The translations under genes were made by a program, and so were the position numbers. A stretch of 64,000 nucleotides of DNA from Antrodiella citrinella (taxonomy: Eukaryota > Basidiomycota > Agaricomycetes > Polyporales > Steccherinaceae), in NCBI GenBank assembly GCA_004802725.1, contig SGPM01000119.1, positions 1 through 64,000 of the forward strand. Reading direction: 5' to 3'. Below are positions 47,399 to 59,132 of this stretch, piece after piece (position 1 is the first letter of the stretch; each line of letters begins with the position of its first letter). The notes beneath the pieces were generated by a model. The model was given only the letters and a program-made list of their open reading frames with translations. It did not search any database and had not been told where the DNA came from.

Positions 47399-50300
47399 GC
47401 TGGTCGCGCTGGCTGGCTGCTTCTTCTTATTCGGATCTCTCTGCCCTCTCTTCGTCATTTCCCCCCCTTCCTGGCGTTCGTGGTCTCGTCATATGTGGTG
47501 ATCAATGTATGTTCTTGCGTCATCCCCTTCCCTTCTACTATCACTGTATCCCAAGGTAAACCAACTCAAACTCAAATTCGTTCTCATCGTCTCATCTTTA
47601 CTTTTTATTCTTTATTCTCCTTCCTTTTTTCTTTCCCTGCGCCTGTACTACCTCATAAGACGAGGTTGTGTCCTGTTCCCTATTACCTATTTCCATATAT
47701 ATTGTATCAGTAGCAAACCGGTACGGAAAACGTCTCCCCTTTTCTCTCCTCCTTTTCACCTTTTCACCTTTCTCATATCCTCGCTCCATCACATACCTGT
47801 ATACCTGTAAAAGATCTACATGGACGGTCGGTTTCGGAATATTAAACATCTTACTCCTCATCCTCCTCGCTCGCGTGAACACTTGCAAGAGAATGAAAGT
47901 CGACGATATCGATCTTACCACGCGATCTTGGTTAGCAGCGGCTCACGATCACAATGACATTTTCTCAAGCCACGCACGGCTGTGATTCTTTCTTCGAATT
48001 CTATACCAGCCACCCCTGGCCCGTGCTTCGAGATTTTCGGATTTGCGGCGGGAAGTTCTCCATGCGCGCGTCCGCGTAACGTTAACCGTGATCGGGTGTG
48101 GCGCACGGAACGTCGACGTCGACGCAGTGCCACCCCCACCGATTGTTTTCCAGAATGAATTCATTTCGGTAATCACGTTCCCCCCTTGGCGTGGGTGGGG
48201 GGGATATGAATTCGAAGGATCCAAATTGGGGTTGTACGTGTCGTGTTCAGGTCGTGGCGCGACCGGCGACCGCTGAGCTCGACGCAGAATTACCGTGGCT
48301 ACTCAAGTTTCGCACTCAGGCTGGTCCGATGGGTATTACATGGGTCCCGACGGACTCGCGTCCGATTCGAGAGGGTTCAGTCACTAGTGAGTGACATAAA
48401 AGTGGTATCTTGTGTCACTACCCGCGAAACCGGAACGCTGAACAGTTTCAATCTGGGTACGTTCTGCCATGTCGTGAATCGTAACCCCGCTCATTCGGGA
48501 TTCCGTACTCAGAACCAGGGTAGTTTCTGAAAAGCAGAGGGTTGCATTCAAGTGTACACGACACGATTTCGGGACGACGGGACGTACTGTGATGAACCAG
48601 GTTTCAAGTGCAACCTCTTCAAGTTAGCGTCGAGGCGTGAACCCGTCCCCACATGGTCGATACGTCCCGACAGGATATGCTGCTAGCACGCCGGTGTCTT
48701 TGACCGCGGATTTGGGATGGGGTGGCTATCATGGGTCCTCGTTAACCGTTGCGGCATTGCGTCCAGGTATCAGAATACGTTTCGTGCTTTGGCCGTCGCA
48801 CCCGGTGAGAACATGAACCCCCATTCCAAGTTATTCGGAGATCATCAGCCTGAACTTAACGTTCCGTACTGCTCTTCTGGCCTCTGTTCGTCAGGACAGT
48901 GGCGGCGGAGCGCGGACGATGAGTCGTAGTAAGTCTCTGATCTCTGACTCGCGTTATGTAAAAAAGATAGGACAATCTTACTTTAGCACGGCGCCACACT
49001 TGAGCTGCATGCGCGCTTGTGAAGGGACGTCGAGCGACGTCGCTAGATACGTTCAATATTCACGCACTCATGCATCACTGATGAAAAAAATGCGAAAAAA
49101 ACACGACGTGACAGCACCAAATCATAGTGTCAAGGTCACGCACCCACACAAAGGTATCTTGATCCAGCTTCTAACGTTGCCTGTTTGTTGAAATCACAGC
49201 AATGCCGTCACTCTTCTTGCTGACTACACAGTCTACTGTATCACATTTTTAATCAAAGTAAACCAATGGATCAACTCCGAACTTACGGAATTTTCATAAA
49301 GAGGATGAGCACTGTGATCGCCCTGTCAGTGTCAGAGGCCGAGTCGCAGTGATCCGTGAGGATGAAGATCTACCGGCTTGACCAGCTGGGATCTAGAACT
49401 CATGAGGTCAGAAAACCAAGCCCTTCGGATGGTATGTAAATTGTCTCGCAAAGGGCCCGCGGTACACAGTACCGTGGATGGTCCGGACTCTGTATGCCAA
49501 TGCGCTGGCATACTAGTAAACAGTGAAAACTGCGAAAGGTTGATTGAATTTTTTTTTGGTATAGGGCGGCAGCAGAACTGTTTCACCTACATCCAATAGC
49601 ATTACCCCTTGGAGCAATAAGCAGGTTTGCTCTATCCAATCCGCCAGTAGTGTGGGTACGCCAATCAGTATTCAAACTAATCAGACCTAGGGAGGCTTTC
49701 AAATGAGATGAGTTGTCTGTTTCCTACGTGGCGAAGGATATGATGAGCAGTGCCGTCAAAATCATTGACGGTATAAATGCAAGACTCACTCTTTCAGAAT
49801 ATTTCAACACCATATCATGGCCCGCCGTAGGCACGCGGGGCGAGTGATTGATTTACCAGGTCAAGTTGTAGAAGGCCCACCACCACACTAGCTGTAGCAA
49901 AACGATGAGTATAGCTACGAGAGAACACGGTTCCACGTACCCAAGTCACTGCCGTCCGGTAGACGTGTTTCTTGCAGCCCCAGTCGATGTTATTTGAAAC
50001 TTATGTACTTCCATTGTGTCTAGTCTAGCACAGACGTTCCTGTATGCCTTACACATGATGCATAAAACGCAGTCATATCGACGGGTGTGGTCTGAAGCAA
50101 AGGAACAAAAGGCTCACTACGAAAGACGACACAAATTGTCGACGTCACGATATCACAGATCACGTGAATGTGACACGTCGTGTATCAGCGAGACCGAAGG
50201 TTTGGCAAGTTCGAGCAGCCATTTACGCGTTCTGCAGGTTTGTCGACGTCCACACAGTGCGTATTGGCTTAAGGGTCTATTTTAGTCAAGGCCTGAGTAT

Positions 50301-50443
50301 TTGAGCGTCATACACTTCGAGAGGAAGGGGCTGAAGGAATTGAGCTTTTGCCTTGGCAGCTTCAGGCCTCAGGCAGCAGGCTAAATTTGAACGAGAAGTG
50401 TATAGTGTATGCCACTACAGCGCAAGCAGAAGAAGACAGTGAT
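47399..50443. other. Three-kilobase gene-poor region
   Basis: After a T-rich 3' UTR (47550-47760) I find no conserved protein, tRNA or recognisable transposon. Frames of 60-108 codons are scattered on both strands without signatures. Short A-runs (49084-49100) and T-runs (49552) occur. The right end holds the 3' UTR of the FAD oxidoreductase. Confidence 0.4.
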
Positions 50444-52405
50444 CTAAAATTTCCATCCACCTGCCTGTCCCATGACATTGGAGGGATCATACACTCGCTT
50501 TATGGACTGCAGTCTTTCCACATTCTCTCCGTAGATCTGCTCCAACGGCGTGCTAAAGATGGCATAGTTGTTATATAGAGGTGCGTTGCTGATGTTCTGG
50601 CCATCCTTCTCGGCAACTATGGTGAGTTGTGCTGCGCTCGCCACGATTCCGTCGAGCATGATCGCGTCTGCGGAATTCTCTGTCCAGGCAAAGAAGAGGT
50701 TATTTGGTACGAAGGCTTTGGTGCGATTGGGCGGCCAGGCGGAATGATTTCCGTGAGTGAGAATGGTTGGAACAAAAGGCTCTAGCCCGTAGGAGATGTG
50801 TGTACCGGAAGAAGCTACTAACTTGGGGCCCCACGTCTGTGAAACGATCAGCAACGAGTTTCGAAGTGTTCAAACGACATACGAGGGTCTCATTCACGAT
50901 GGCGTCCAAGTATACCTCGTCAAAAGTATCGACGACGACAGTATTAAAGGTAGCACTAGTTGTGCAGTGGAAATGAGTATAATCGGAAACAGCGACCAAA
51001 CTTCTGCGTACCGTTGACCGATCGTAGAATCCGTGTTCTCGGCTTGTATCAGCGACAAGAACGATCGTGTACAAATGTCCGTATCAGTCGCAGGTATATC
51101 CAGGAAATAGTCAAATAGGCCTGCAGGCGGAGTAGGTGCATCATAAAAAAGGATTACAGGCATCTCATACTTTAGATTGGACAGAAGAAAGTCAGTAGAA
51201 CAGCTATGAGGGTATCATGGTTCTAGCAGCTCACCGTGTTCGGAGCGTTGTAAGTGAAACTGGGTAGCACAACAGCTTTGGGGTCCGTCAGCTCTGCTGT
51301 GTACTTGAGAATAGCAGCTTTGAGTTGTTCAGTGGCATTTCCAGGGTATGTGATGACTCCTCCCTGCAAAAAGCTGTTCAGTAATCAGGCATGTTTGAAG
51401 CTCAGGTAACGTACCCAGACTTGGCCTTGAGGATATGTTTTAAGCGTGAACTTTGTGACAATACCCTGCATCATAAATTTATCAGCTTCAAGCATCGAAG
51501 AAAAACTTGATGACGAACAAAGTTATTGAAACCGCCTCTGAGGCCGAAGAAGAGATTTGAGTCTGAGCTAGTGACTGTTTTCACAGATCCGTTGGGAAGC
51601 ACAAGTTCATATGCCACTACATTATCGATTGTCAAACCATGCTGGCCGGTCAGGTATGAATATCCTGTAAAACAGATCAGTACTACAGACGTCCATGTAC
51701 GGATACCTTCCCAACATTACCTCCTCCGAGGGCGAAACCAGCCACCCCGACACCTGTTGCTCGTCCACCCACAGCATTCACACCGAGAGGATTAAGAGCA
51801 GCATAAACATCGTCCCATACCAGTCCAGCGCCCACGTCAGCAGTCTGTTCGATCGAGTTATAGCTGACTTCATTGAATCGTGTCATTGCGATTTGGATCC
51901 CCCGAGTGGAAGAGAATCCGGGGTTGGTGGCGTGGCCACCACCCTTGACACCGAACGGAGTCTTGTTGTCCCCAAGAATTTGCAGCTAGAACGAAGAGTA
52001 TGACTACGAATGTTACGAGGAGGTAAAATAACACGTACGATTATCCCGATATCCTGGGCAGTTCCCGGCTCGACGGTGCACGTGGAGTTTTGAGAACTCA
52101 AGGAAGACCAATGAAAATTATCACTGGTGTAGTGACCCGTCGCGTCGGCTGTATGGCAAAAATGAACATCATTGAGAGGCACGTCACGAAAGGGAAAGCA
52201 AGACCATACCCGGGAAGAAGACCTGAGACGCATTCGAGATAGCCTGCTGGATTTGAACGCAAGTTGTGCTTGTAGAGTTGACATTGCCTCGGCTCACGAC
52301 GCCGCTAGCAAAGTCGGCGATAATTCGTCCCTGGGTACTGCTGACTGTGCATAAGAAGAATGCAACAGATGTTACCAAAGAACCACGCATGCCGGAGATG
52401 TACAT
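50444..52405 (-). CDS. Secreted FAD-dependent oxidoreductase, VAO/BBE-like (PCMH-type)
   Basis: The start is 52405 (MYISGMRGSL) or the internal ATG at 52390. Either gives a signal peptide around LVTSVAFFLCTVSSTQG. About ten introns follow. The FAD domain shows VKGGGHATNPGFSS, whose His matches the 8-alpha-histidyl FAD attachment site, then DVGAGLVWDDVYAALNPLG, GVGVAGFALGGGYSYLTG, GLTIDNVVAYELVLPNGSV and LFFGLRGGFNNFGIVTKF. The second Cys used for bicovalent attachment in berberine-bridge-type enzymes is absent (GGRATGVGVAG), so single covalent linkage is expected. The C-terminal BBE-like end is PLYNNYAIFSTPLEQIYGEN...RVYDPSNVMGQAGGWKF. It is probably an extracellular oxidase of sugars or secondary metabolites; the substrate is unknown. 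No biosynthetic genes lie next to it. Confidence 0.88.
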
Positions 52406-52899
52406 CTAGACGGGTCAAAGTTCAGTCCTTCTTATGTTGCTTCGAGTGCGCCGGAACGCTGCGTGGGTGCGTCGTACGATGATAAATCAGAGGCCCTGAC
52501 GTCGACGGTGGGTTCTATGAGTGGAAGTGCAGGAACTGAGAATACTGTAAGCACCTTCAATGAATTCCGACGTTTCGGCGACTCAGAAGCACAACCCTAC
52601 CTATCTTCAGCGATTGAGAAGGAGAGGAAGTAATAGAATTATTACTTACCGCTCTAGACAGGAAGGCTCGTCCACCCACCGGAGAGGTTTTTAGGAGGGC
52701 TGAAGAAGTGAGCAAACATGATTAGTGGATCGGAACAACGTGGACCCCCTGTAGGGCACACATCGAACCATACGCAACGCGCCCTAGTGATTCCAGGAAG
52801 TGTAACAAGCGCCTCCAGTCCAGTGCACTCTGATTGAAACCAGCAAAAATCAACATTCGTAAAAGCATAAGATTACAATCTTCATACAATAAAAACCCC
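52406..52899. other. Promoter of the FAD oxidoreductase and 3' end of SPA2-like gene
   Basis: Nearly 0.5 kb without coding signal. A sequence reading GCGGTAAGTAATAATTC on the minus strand (about 52640-52655) resembles a splice donor and could mark a 5' UTR intron of the oxidoreductase. Confidence 0.35.
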
Positions 52900-55800
52900 T
52901 CACAACTTCATCAACCCCTTCATCGCATTCGCCACGGCGAAGCTCGACTTCGCCATGACCTGCCTCGCCTCCTTCGTTACCTCAGGCAACGACTGAACCT
53001 CACTCAGCTTATTCGCATGCTCGCTCAGCTCCCGCAACACTTCCTCTCCTTGCGCAGCAGACGCCGGAGGTATGCTGTCCTTGCACACCGCGACGATACT
53101 GGAGACGATCGTAATGATCTGTGTGATGTTCTCGTTTAGTGTTGGTGAGGGCATGGGGCTACGGACGCCAGAGAGGACGCTCTGGATGGCGTAGACAATG
53201 GCTTCCGTCTGCGCTTCGAGGTACGGCTGATTAAGAAAAGCTTATCAGACATAGAGCCCTCAAACCTTGCTGTTACTCGACTCACCTTGAGCTCCAACCA
53301 AGGGTCCTCTTGTCCGTCCCCATTCGGCTGCTCCTCACTCGTCGTGTGTCCCGTCGTATGCGTGCTTGGCGGTTGGTCAAAGATCGGCGGAGGCGAATTC
53401 GCACTGCCATCCGAGCTTGAGGGTGGTCTCCGTCCCAGTAGAGCTCTCGTCGGTGGCGATGCTGGTGTCTCCATCGTCCGACTTCTCGGTGACATCATCG
53501 AACCAGGCGATCTCGGCGATGCATATCCATTCGCCGACGCTGGCATTTCAAACTGCTCCTGTTCTGCCTTCGTCGCCTTGCGCACATGCACTGTCTTGGC
53601 AATTTCCGTGACAGTAGAAGAGACATGGCTGGCGGCTGCATCCAGCAGACTGACAGGCGACATCCCTGAACTTGTTGCATGCGTCTTGCTGGCCGCGACC
53701 AGGTTACTCAGCGTCGCTTCGGCGCGCTCACGCAAGACGCGTAGCGCGTCGACGTCCACTTCGGACCGGTCTCTGCGCGGCCGTCGTTCGAATGCTCGCG
53801 CGCCCTCGACGATGTGTGATACAGCGTTCACGACAGCTTTCATGGGTGTCAAAACGCGCGTGGGCGCGTTGGAACGGCCGGCGGTGAGGAGACTGTCAAT
53901 GGCGGACACAAAGGCGGTTACGTGGATGTCCAGAAGTCCACCATCTGCTGTCACTGGCCACTGGTCCTCTGACTTTGGCGTGGGCAGGAAGAGTTGGGAC
54001 GTAGCTATACCGAGTTGTAGTAAGCAATCTGCTGAAAGAATGTGGGCGAAGACTAACCTTTTGTGCTTCTGAGCTCCGTCTTCGCTTGCTCGTACTTACG
54101 CTTGTACTCTTTGAGTTGTGCATCCAAATCACGAATGACTATGTGGTCCGCGTCTTTTGCCGCCATAAGCTCGTCGTTCCGCCGTGAGAGCTCGCCGAGT
54201 TCAGTCATGAGGCCCTCCATATCTGACCGTAACTGATCCAGCAGTTCGGGATCAGCCTACAACAAAGAGGATGAGCAAATGCGGGCGACGATATGCAACA
54301 TTTAGGATATTTACATTTCCACCACCACCACCAGCAGCTTCCAGATGTTCACACCGTTCTCGCAGAATCAGTAGCTCGTCACCGTCTTCACGGGCTTGCC
54401 TGGAAGCCGCTGCCCTCTCCCGCGTAATGGATTCACGTAACTGGTTAAGCTCGTTCTGTAACGCACGCATACCGGCAGTCTTGTCCTCGACTTGCTAAAA
54501 ACACTATCAGGAAGGCTTTCGTGTGATGATCATGCGCGCACTTACCTGTCGGAGATCCTCTAACTCAATTTCCAACGCCTTTATCCTGTCTTCACTGTAG
54601 GATGCATCCGCGTTCATCGCACGCGCATCCGTCAACTCTTGCTCCACCCCAGCCATCCGCTGCTGCATCGTCGCGAGCCTGAACTCATACTCCCTCTTGA
54701 CTTTCTCATGCTCCTCCCCATTCACACTCGTCCGTCCGCCCCTTCCCGCAGACCGATCAGACGTCACCGACGCTCGCCCATATGCCTTGTCATAGTAGTC
54801 ATCCCCACTCCGTACNCCAGCCCCTGAAGACCTTCCACCCTCCTCCTCCTCCTCGACATCCGCATTGGTCGCTTGCAACCGTGCGCTGAGCGCGTTCAAT
54901 CCTGAGAACCCTCCCGTCGTCGGCGACCTCAAGTCGTCATCCCCCTCTGTGTCCGTCCCTCGACTCCGCTCTCCACTCTGGTCTCGGAAACTATTCTGCC
55001 CTCGCCCTCTCTCCCTGTCGTCCAATGCCGTCCCTGTGCTTTCCCTCACCTCGCGTCCATACGGCACCTCGATGTCCTCCTCCGCGATCGTGCTCTTGTT
55101 CGGTATGATCATCCCCGCAGTCGCACTCTGCGCGTTCGTCGAGTCACTGCCCACGCTCTGGCTCTCACTCGGTCTCCTCCGCGCCGTCGTATCCTGCGAC
55201 GGCCGCCTCCCATCTGACGGCCGTCTCCGCAAACTAGCAGTCGGCATAGGTGGGGTTGGGCTATACGGGTCCACGCCTCCATACGCGTCGATCTCACTCC
55301 TTCGCCCAATGCTGAAATCCTCACTCGGCTTCCGTGCACTCGAGCTCCCGCCGAAGTCTGGATCCTGCGACTGCCGTCCCGACCGAGGCGGTGCGGGTGA
55401 CTCCGCGTCGTAGTTGGATCCCGGGGAGATCAGCTGCGAAATATCCGGTGCCTAAGCGTCGTCAGGAAATCAAGTTGGAGAGAGACAGGGAAGAGGGAGG
55501 ACAAGCGTACTTCTTCCTTGAACTGTGGGTATCGTCGTGCCAGTTCGTAATATACGTCACTAGAGAGGTCTTTGAAACGACCTGTGGGTAGGGTAGCAAG
55601 CTTCTGACGGGCTTGATTGCGTTTAGGATGGAAGTCATCACGGACGGGCAAGAACGGAACTGAAGATGGGCGTAAGCTTGAACAATGAAAAATGTGTAGA
55701 CGGAGCACGTACTTTCGTTGTCAGTCGTATTCGTCTTACGACGAACCAACTCATCGTAGACATCCGTAGACAACTCCTGAAACTGCTGCTTGGTCAACCG

Positions 55801-56087
55801 CGTGAGCTTTTGCCTTGCAGTTGAACGTGAATTAGCGGGTTCTGAAAACGAGGTTAGTGGGTCATGATCGAGATGAAAATTAGGGCGCACCGACCTCTAG
55901 CGAGATAAGAAGCGAGGTAGCGGTGTAATTCGTCGAAGTGGGCTTGCGCGACGGTCCGGGTGTCGGACTGTACAGGAGCGGGACCGCGATATGCATCGGT
56001 CTTGTAGTTGGAGAACCCAGAGTAGGTGGTGTTGGTCGGGGATGGTGGGCGCATGCTCCGCTGCGTAAGTGATGTATTCCGCTTCAT
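52900..56087 (-). CDS. SPA2: Spa2-like polarisome scaffold (two Spa2 homology repeats, coiled coil)
   Basis: The start ATG 56087 gives MKRNTSLTQRSMRPPSP. The N-terminus contains FDELHRYLASYLARG, then two Spa2 homology (SHD) repeats: ARQKLTRLTKQQFQELSTDV with YDELVRR, and ARQKLATLPTGRFKDLSSDV with YYELARR. A disordered Ser/Arg/Pro region of about 250 residues follows, then a long coiled coil (EYEFRLATMQQRMAGVEQEL; DLDAQLKEYKRKYEQAKTEL). The C-terminal helical domain starts DIHVTAFVSAIDSLLTAGR and ends VAKSSFAVANAMKGLMKL-like in the last exon (TGA 52900-52902). Spa2 anchors formin, MAP-kinase-kinase and Rab-GAP partners at hyphal tips and septa. With the F-BAR protein 20 kb away this is a second polar-growth component in the window, although no functional linkage is implied. 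One N lies in the disordered part. Confidence 0.9.
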
Positions 56088-56802
56088 CACGAGAATGAGA
56101 ACGGAGTGAATGGGATAACGTTATCTGAACGAGAGAATATAAGATCAGGGAGACTCTAGTGAACACCGGGCGTGACAGACCCGTCAGCTCTTGAGAGTTG
56201 CTGCGCCGAGGTTTGCAGATATGTTGATGGCTCTCAGTCAAGTNAGGAATGTCCGAACGAGAGCGCGTTGCAACTCTCCCACGGGTCATATACTCACCCA
56301 GTACTCGCCACAAGAACAAAAATATCCATCTGAGACCTCGGGANGACACGAACAATAACAATGAAGGGTCAAAGCTCCTCTGAGGCGGCTAACAAGAACC
56401 TTCGCTGTACATGTGCGATCGCGTAGTTGCTCACTGTTCATGCCAACTCGCGATCGATTTCATCACCAGACCTCTCGAGCAGCATGATTTCCAATATCTC
56501 TGCCAAGGTGTTCGGTGACATTGATCTGGATCTTACAGCTCTTGAATGAGTGGAATTAAGTTCTCTGTGAAGTTCTTAAGAACTTGCCAGTTCTTTGCCT
56601 TCCTGGGCGCACTTGCACNNAAAAGTCCCAAGCATGTGTAAAAAGCACGTGGCGGATCAAATATTTATGGGCGCTACTAGTACTTGGTCAGAGGCGGCTG
56701 TCTCCCCGACTGTTTTAGAACAGGTCCNATTTGGCACCATATATATTTTTCACTCTCCACGAGTCTCCTCGTATGCACTCTCACTCTCTTTCATAACCAG
56801 CC
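56088..56802. promoter_or_regulatory. Divergent promoter region, SPA2-like / lipase
   Basis: 715 bases with several Ns between head-to-head starts. A TATATAT element at 56740-56746 lies 57-63 bases before the lipase ATG. No gene seen. Confidence 0.5.
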
Positions 56803-58320
56803 ATGCCCAAANTACCCGTTATTGGCCGCTTGAAGAGTCAAGAATACGTCGCCATCCTCATTGGAGCCGTGTTCGTAGCTTTCGAGGCTCTGCTCACCTT
56901 CATCATCGCATTCCTACCCAAACCTGTTATCCAGTTCTGCTACGACCGCTCACGCTCCGTCTTCCACTACCTCATCCCCCCCGTCCCCAAATCTGAGGAG
57001 CTACGGTTTGCAGACCGTATCCGACGTGCGCCGGACTTTGAAGCCCTTTGTCGGATCTTTGGATACACCTTTGAGGAACATGTNGTCCTCACCAAGGATG
57101 GCTATCTGCTAGGTCTACACAGGGTGTCCCNCAGGAAGGGAGAGATGCGTAGTCTGTCTACGTGTCAGGTGTCCAAACCCNTCGTGTATCTGCACCACGG
57201 CCTGCTCATGAATTCGGAGGTGTGGATCTGCCTTACCTCCGCCCAGCGGTGCATCCCCTTCGTCCTCGTAGAGCTTGGATACGATGTCTGGTTGGGTAAC
57301 AACCGCGGNAACAAGTACTCCAAGAAGTCCATCTATCATGATCCCAACTCGAGGAAGTTTTGGGATTTCAGCATGGACAACTTTGCATGGAACGACATCC
57401 CTGATTCCATCGAGTACATCCTTAATGTTACCAAGGAACCTAGTCTCAGCTATGTTGGCTTCAGCCAGGGTACTGCGCAGGCATTTGCTGCGCTCAGCAT
57501 CCATCCGACGCTCAATACGCGGATCAATGTATTCATCGCGCTCGCGCCTGCTATGAGTCCNAGCGGACTTGCAGCCCCGATCGTGGATGGGCTGATGAAG
57601 GCATCGTGAGTTCATCCCATTTGCGAGAGAGTTAACGATACTCACCTGTCATACAGTCCCGCTCTCCTCTTCCTTATCTTCGGCCGCAAGTCCATCTTAT
57701 CCTCCGTCACAGCATGGCAAAGCATCCTCTACCCTCCCATCTACGTCGGCATCATCGTGACCTCCCTCCGCTGGCTCTTCAACTGGCACAGTCACAACAT
57801 CCCCCACGCGCAGAAGCTCGCCGCGTACTCCCATCTGTACTCCTTCGCCTCCGTCAAGTCCGTCGTGCATTGGTTCCAGATCATGCGGAACGGCAAGTTC
57901 CAGATGTACGACGACGATGTGCAGCGCGTCATGCTTATACGCAACGGGCACCGCCCCTCCGGCGTGACATCGTATGCACCCGCACGCTTCCCTACGCGCA
58001 ACATTGTCTCGCCCATCGTCCTCCTCTACGGTGATAGCGACTCGCTCGTGGATATCGACGCGATGTTGAAGGAGCTGCCGAGCCACACAATCGCGACTCC
58101 GCTGGTTGGATACGAGCACTTGGATGTGATTTGGGGAGGGAACACACATGTGGACGTGATTCCGCATGTCATCGAGGCATTGAAGAAGCATTGCGTGCGG
58201 AAGGAGAGGGTGTTAGACCCGGATGAAGCTGATCCGGATGTCCATCTTAAGGTCAATGATATTTATGAGGACGGGTACAGCTTGTCGGGGTATTCGACAC
58301 CCGCACTTTCAGGTGAGTGA
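56803..58320 (+). CDS. Membrane-anchored alpha/beta-hydrolase lipase, steryl-ester-hydrolase-like
   Basis: Two exons (56803-57605 and 57657-58320) give 488 residues. A membrane helix follows the first dozen residues (VAILIGAVFVAFEALLTFII), as in yeast Yeh1/Yeh2/Tgl1. The acid-lipase blocks are IFGYTFEEH and VLTKDGYLLGLHRV (with Ns), VYLHHGLLMNSEVWI (oxyanion region), LGYDVWLGNNR and NKYSKKSIYHDPNS, FWDFSMDNFAWNDIPDSIEY and the nucleophile elbow YVGFSQGTAQAFAAL. The acid residue lies in VLLYGDSDSLVD and the catalytic His in YEHLDVIWG. All three triad residues are present. The expected reaction is hydrolysis of steryl esters or triacylglycerols at lipid droplets or the plasma membrane. Several single Ns in exon 1 leave a few residues undefined. 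The terminal ...ALSGE sits on a GGTGAGTGAG that could also be a donor, so a longer C-terminus is possible. Confidence 0.88.
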
Positions 58321-58679
58321 GTGGCGGGGTGGTTTATTTAATTGGGACAGAGCCCTTGAGTTATATGTATACCTTACATTCTTGCATTTGTACCATAATC
58401 GGCATCTATCACAGAGTATTAGAGATACTTCACTACCAGGGAAGGTCGCTCGTTGTGCGTCACACCCGTATTCAATCGTCTCTGGTGTATATTGCCAGGT
58501 GCCAGGTGAAGTATAGCTGAGACAATCGTCCGCTGGCATCCGAGTCGTTCCGACGATGTTTCGCTGAGAGTTGGCATTTGTCCGGCAAACCGTTGACCTC
58601 ATTCTGCTGAGATCATACCTGCGGACTTGTTTTGGCAACATAACCCCATTTCAATAGACTTCCGGCCACTTTTCTGCCT

Positions 58680-59132
58680 CTAATTCAGCTTCGGAGGGTT
58701 CTTCCCCGGAAGCGCCGCCGCATCCTTGTTCTTCTCCGTCCACTCCCAAGCATGCGCCACGAGCACCTGCACCTTCGGCACCGTCAGCAAACTGCGTACG
58801 GTGCATGCAGCAAACCAACTCGCCGCCTTTATAATGCACACGCGACATCTCTTTCTCGCCCGACAAGAATGCGCAGATCGTGCACGCCAGGAAGATCTAG
58901 CTGCCGTCTGCGGATGTCCGCACCAGGAGGTTGATGTGTCCCGGGAAATGTCCGGCAGCGTTGGCGATGTACAAACTGCCGTCGCTGAAGTTGCACAGGA
59001 TAGGAACAGAACAGAACAGTAACATAGAACTATGATCCCGAGAACAGATTGCTTATGAGAGTCTTTGTTCAACACCTCAGTTCCCATACTCGTGGCAATG
59101 TCTCCTCTCCAAAGCGGCTTCTCAGCGTTCAC
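58680..59132 (-). CDS. Doubtful 150-codon frame beside the duplicated locus
   Basis: This frame begins inside the end of the decayed duplicate copy (MNAEKPLWRGDIATSMG matches that copy's 3' end) and ends ...HAWEWTEKNKDAAALPGKNP and PKLN. Its C-terminus reads like real protein. A second frame in the same DNA also reads well (DGSLYIANAAGHFPGHINLL, then a TAG, then MSRVHYKGGELVCCMHRTQF), which suggests an older gene disrupted by frameshifts or one whose exon structure I could not resolve. No domain is recognised. Confidence 0.3.
   Translation of the reverse strand: MNAEKPLWRGDIATSMGTEVLNKDSHKQSVLGIIVLCYCSVLFLSCATSATAVCTSPTLPDISRDTSTSWCGHPQTAARSSWRARSAHSCRARKRCRVCIIKAASWFAACTVRSLLTVPKVQVLVAHAWEWTEKNKDAAALPGKNPPKLN

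Noticed and set aside
53287..55413. Plus-strand frames of 182-261 codons opposite the SPA2-like gene
   Set aside because: They are antisense artefacts of a Ser/Arg-rich exon. The minus-strand product is clearly conserved.
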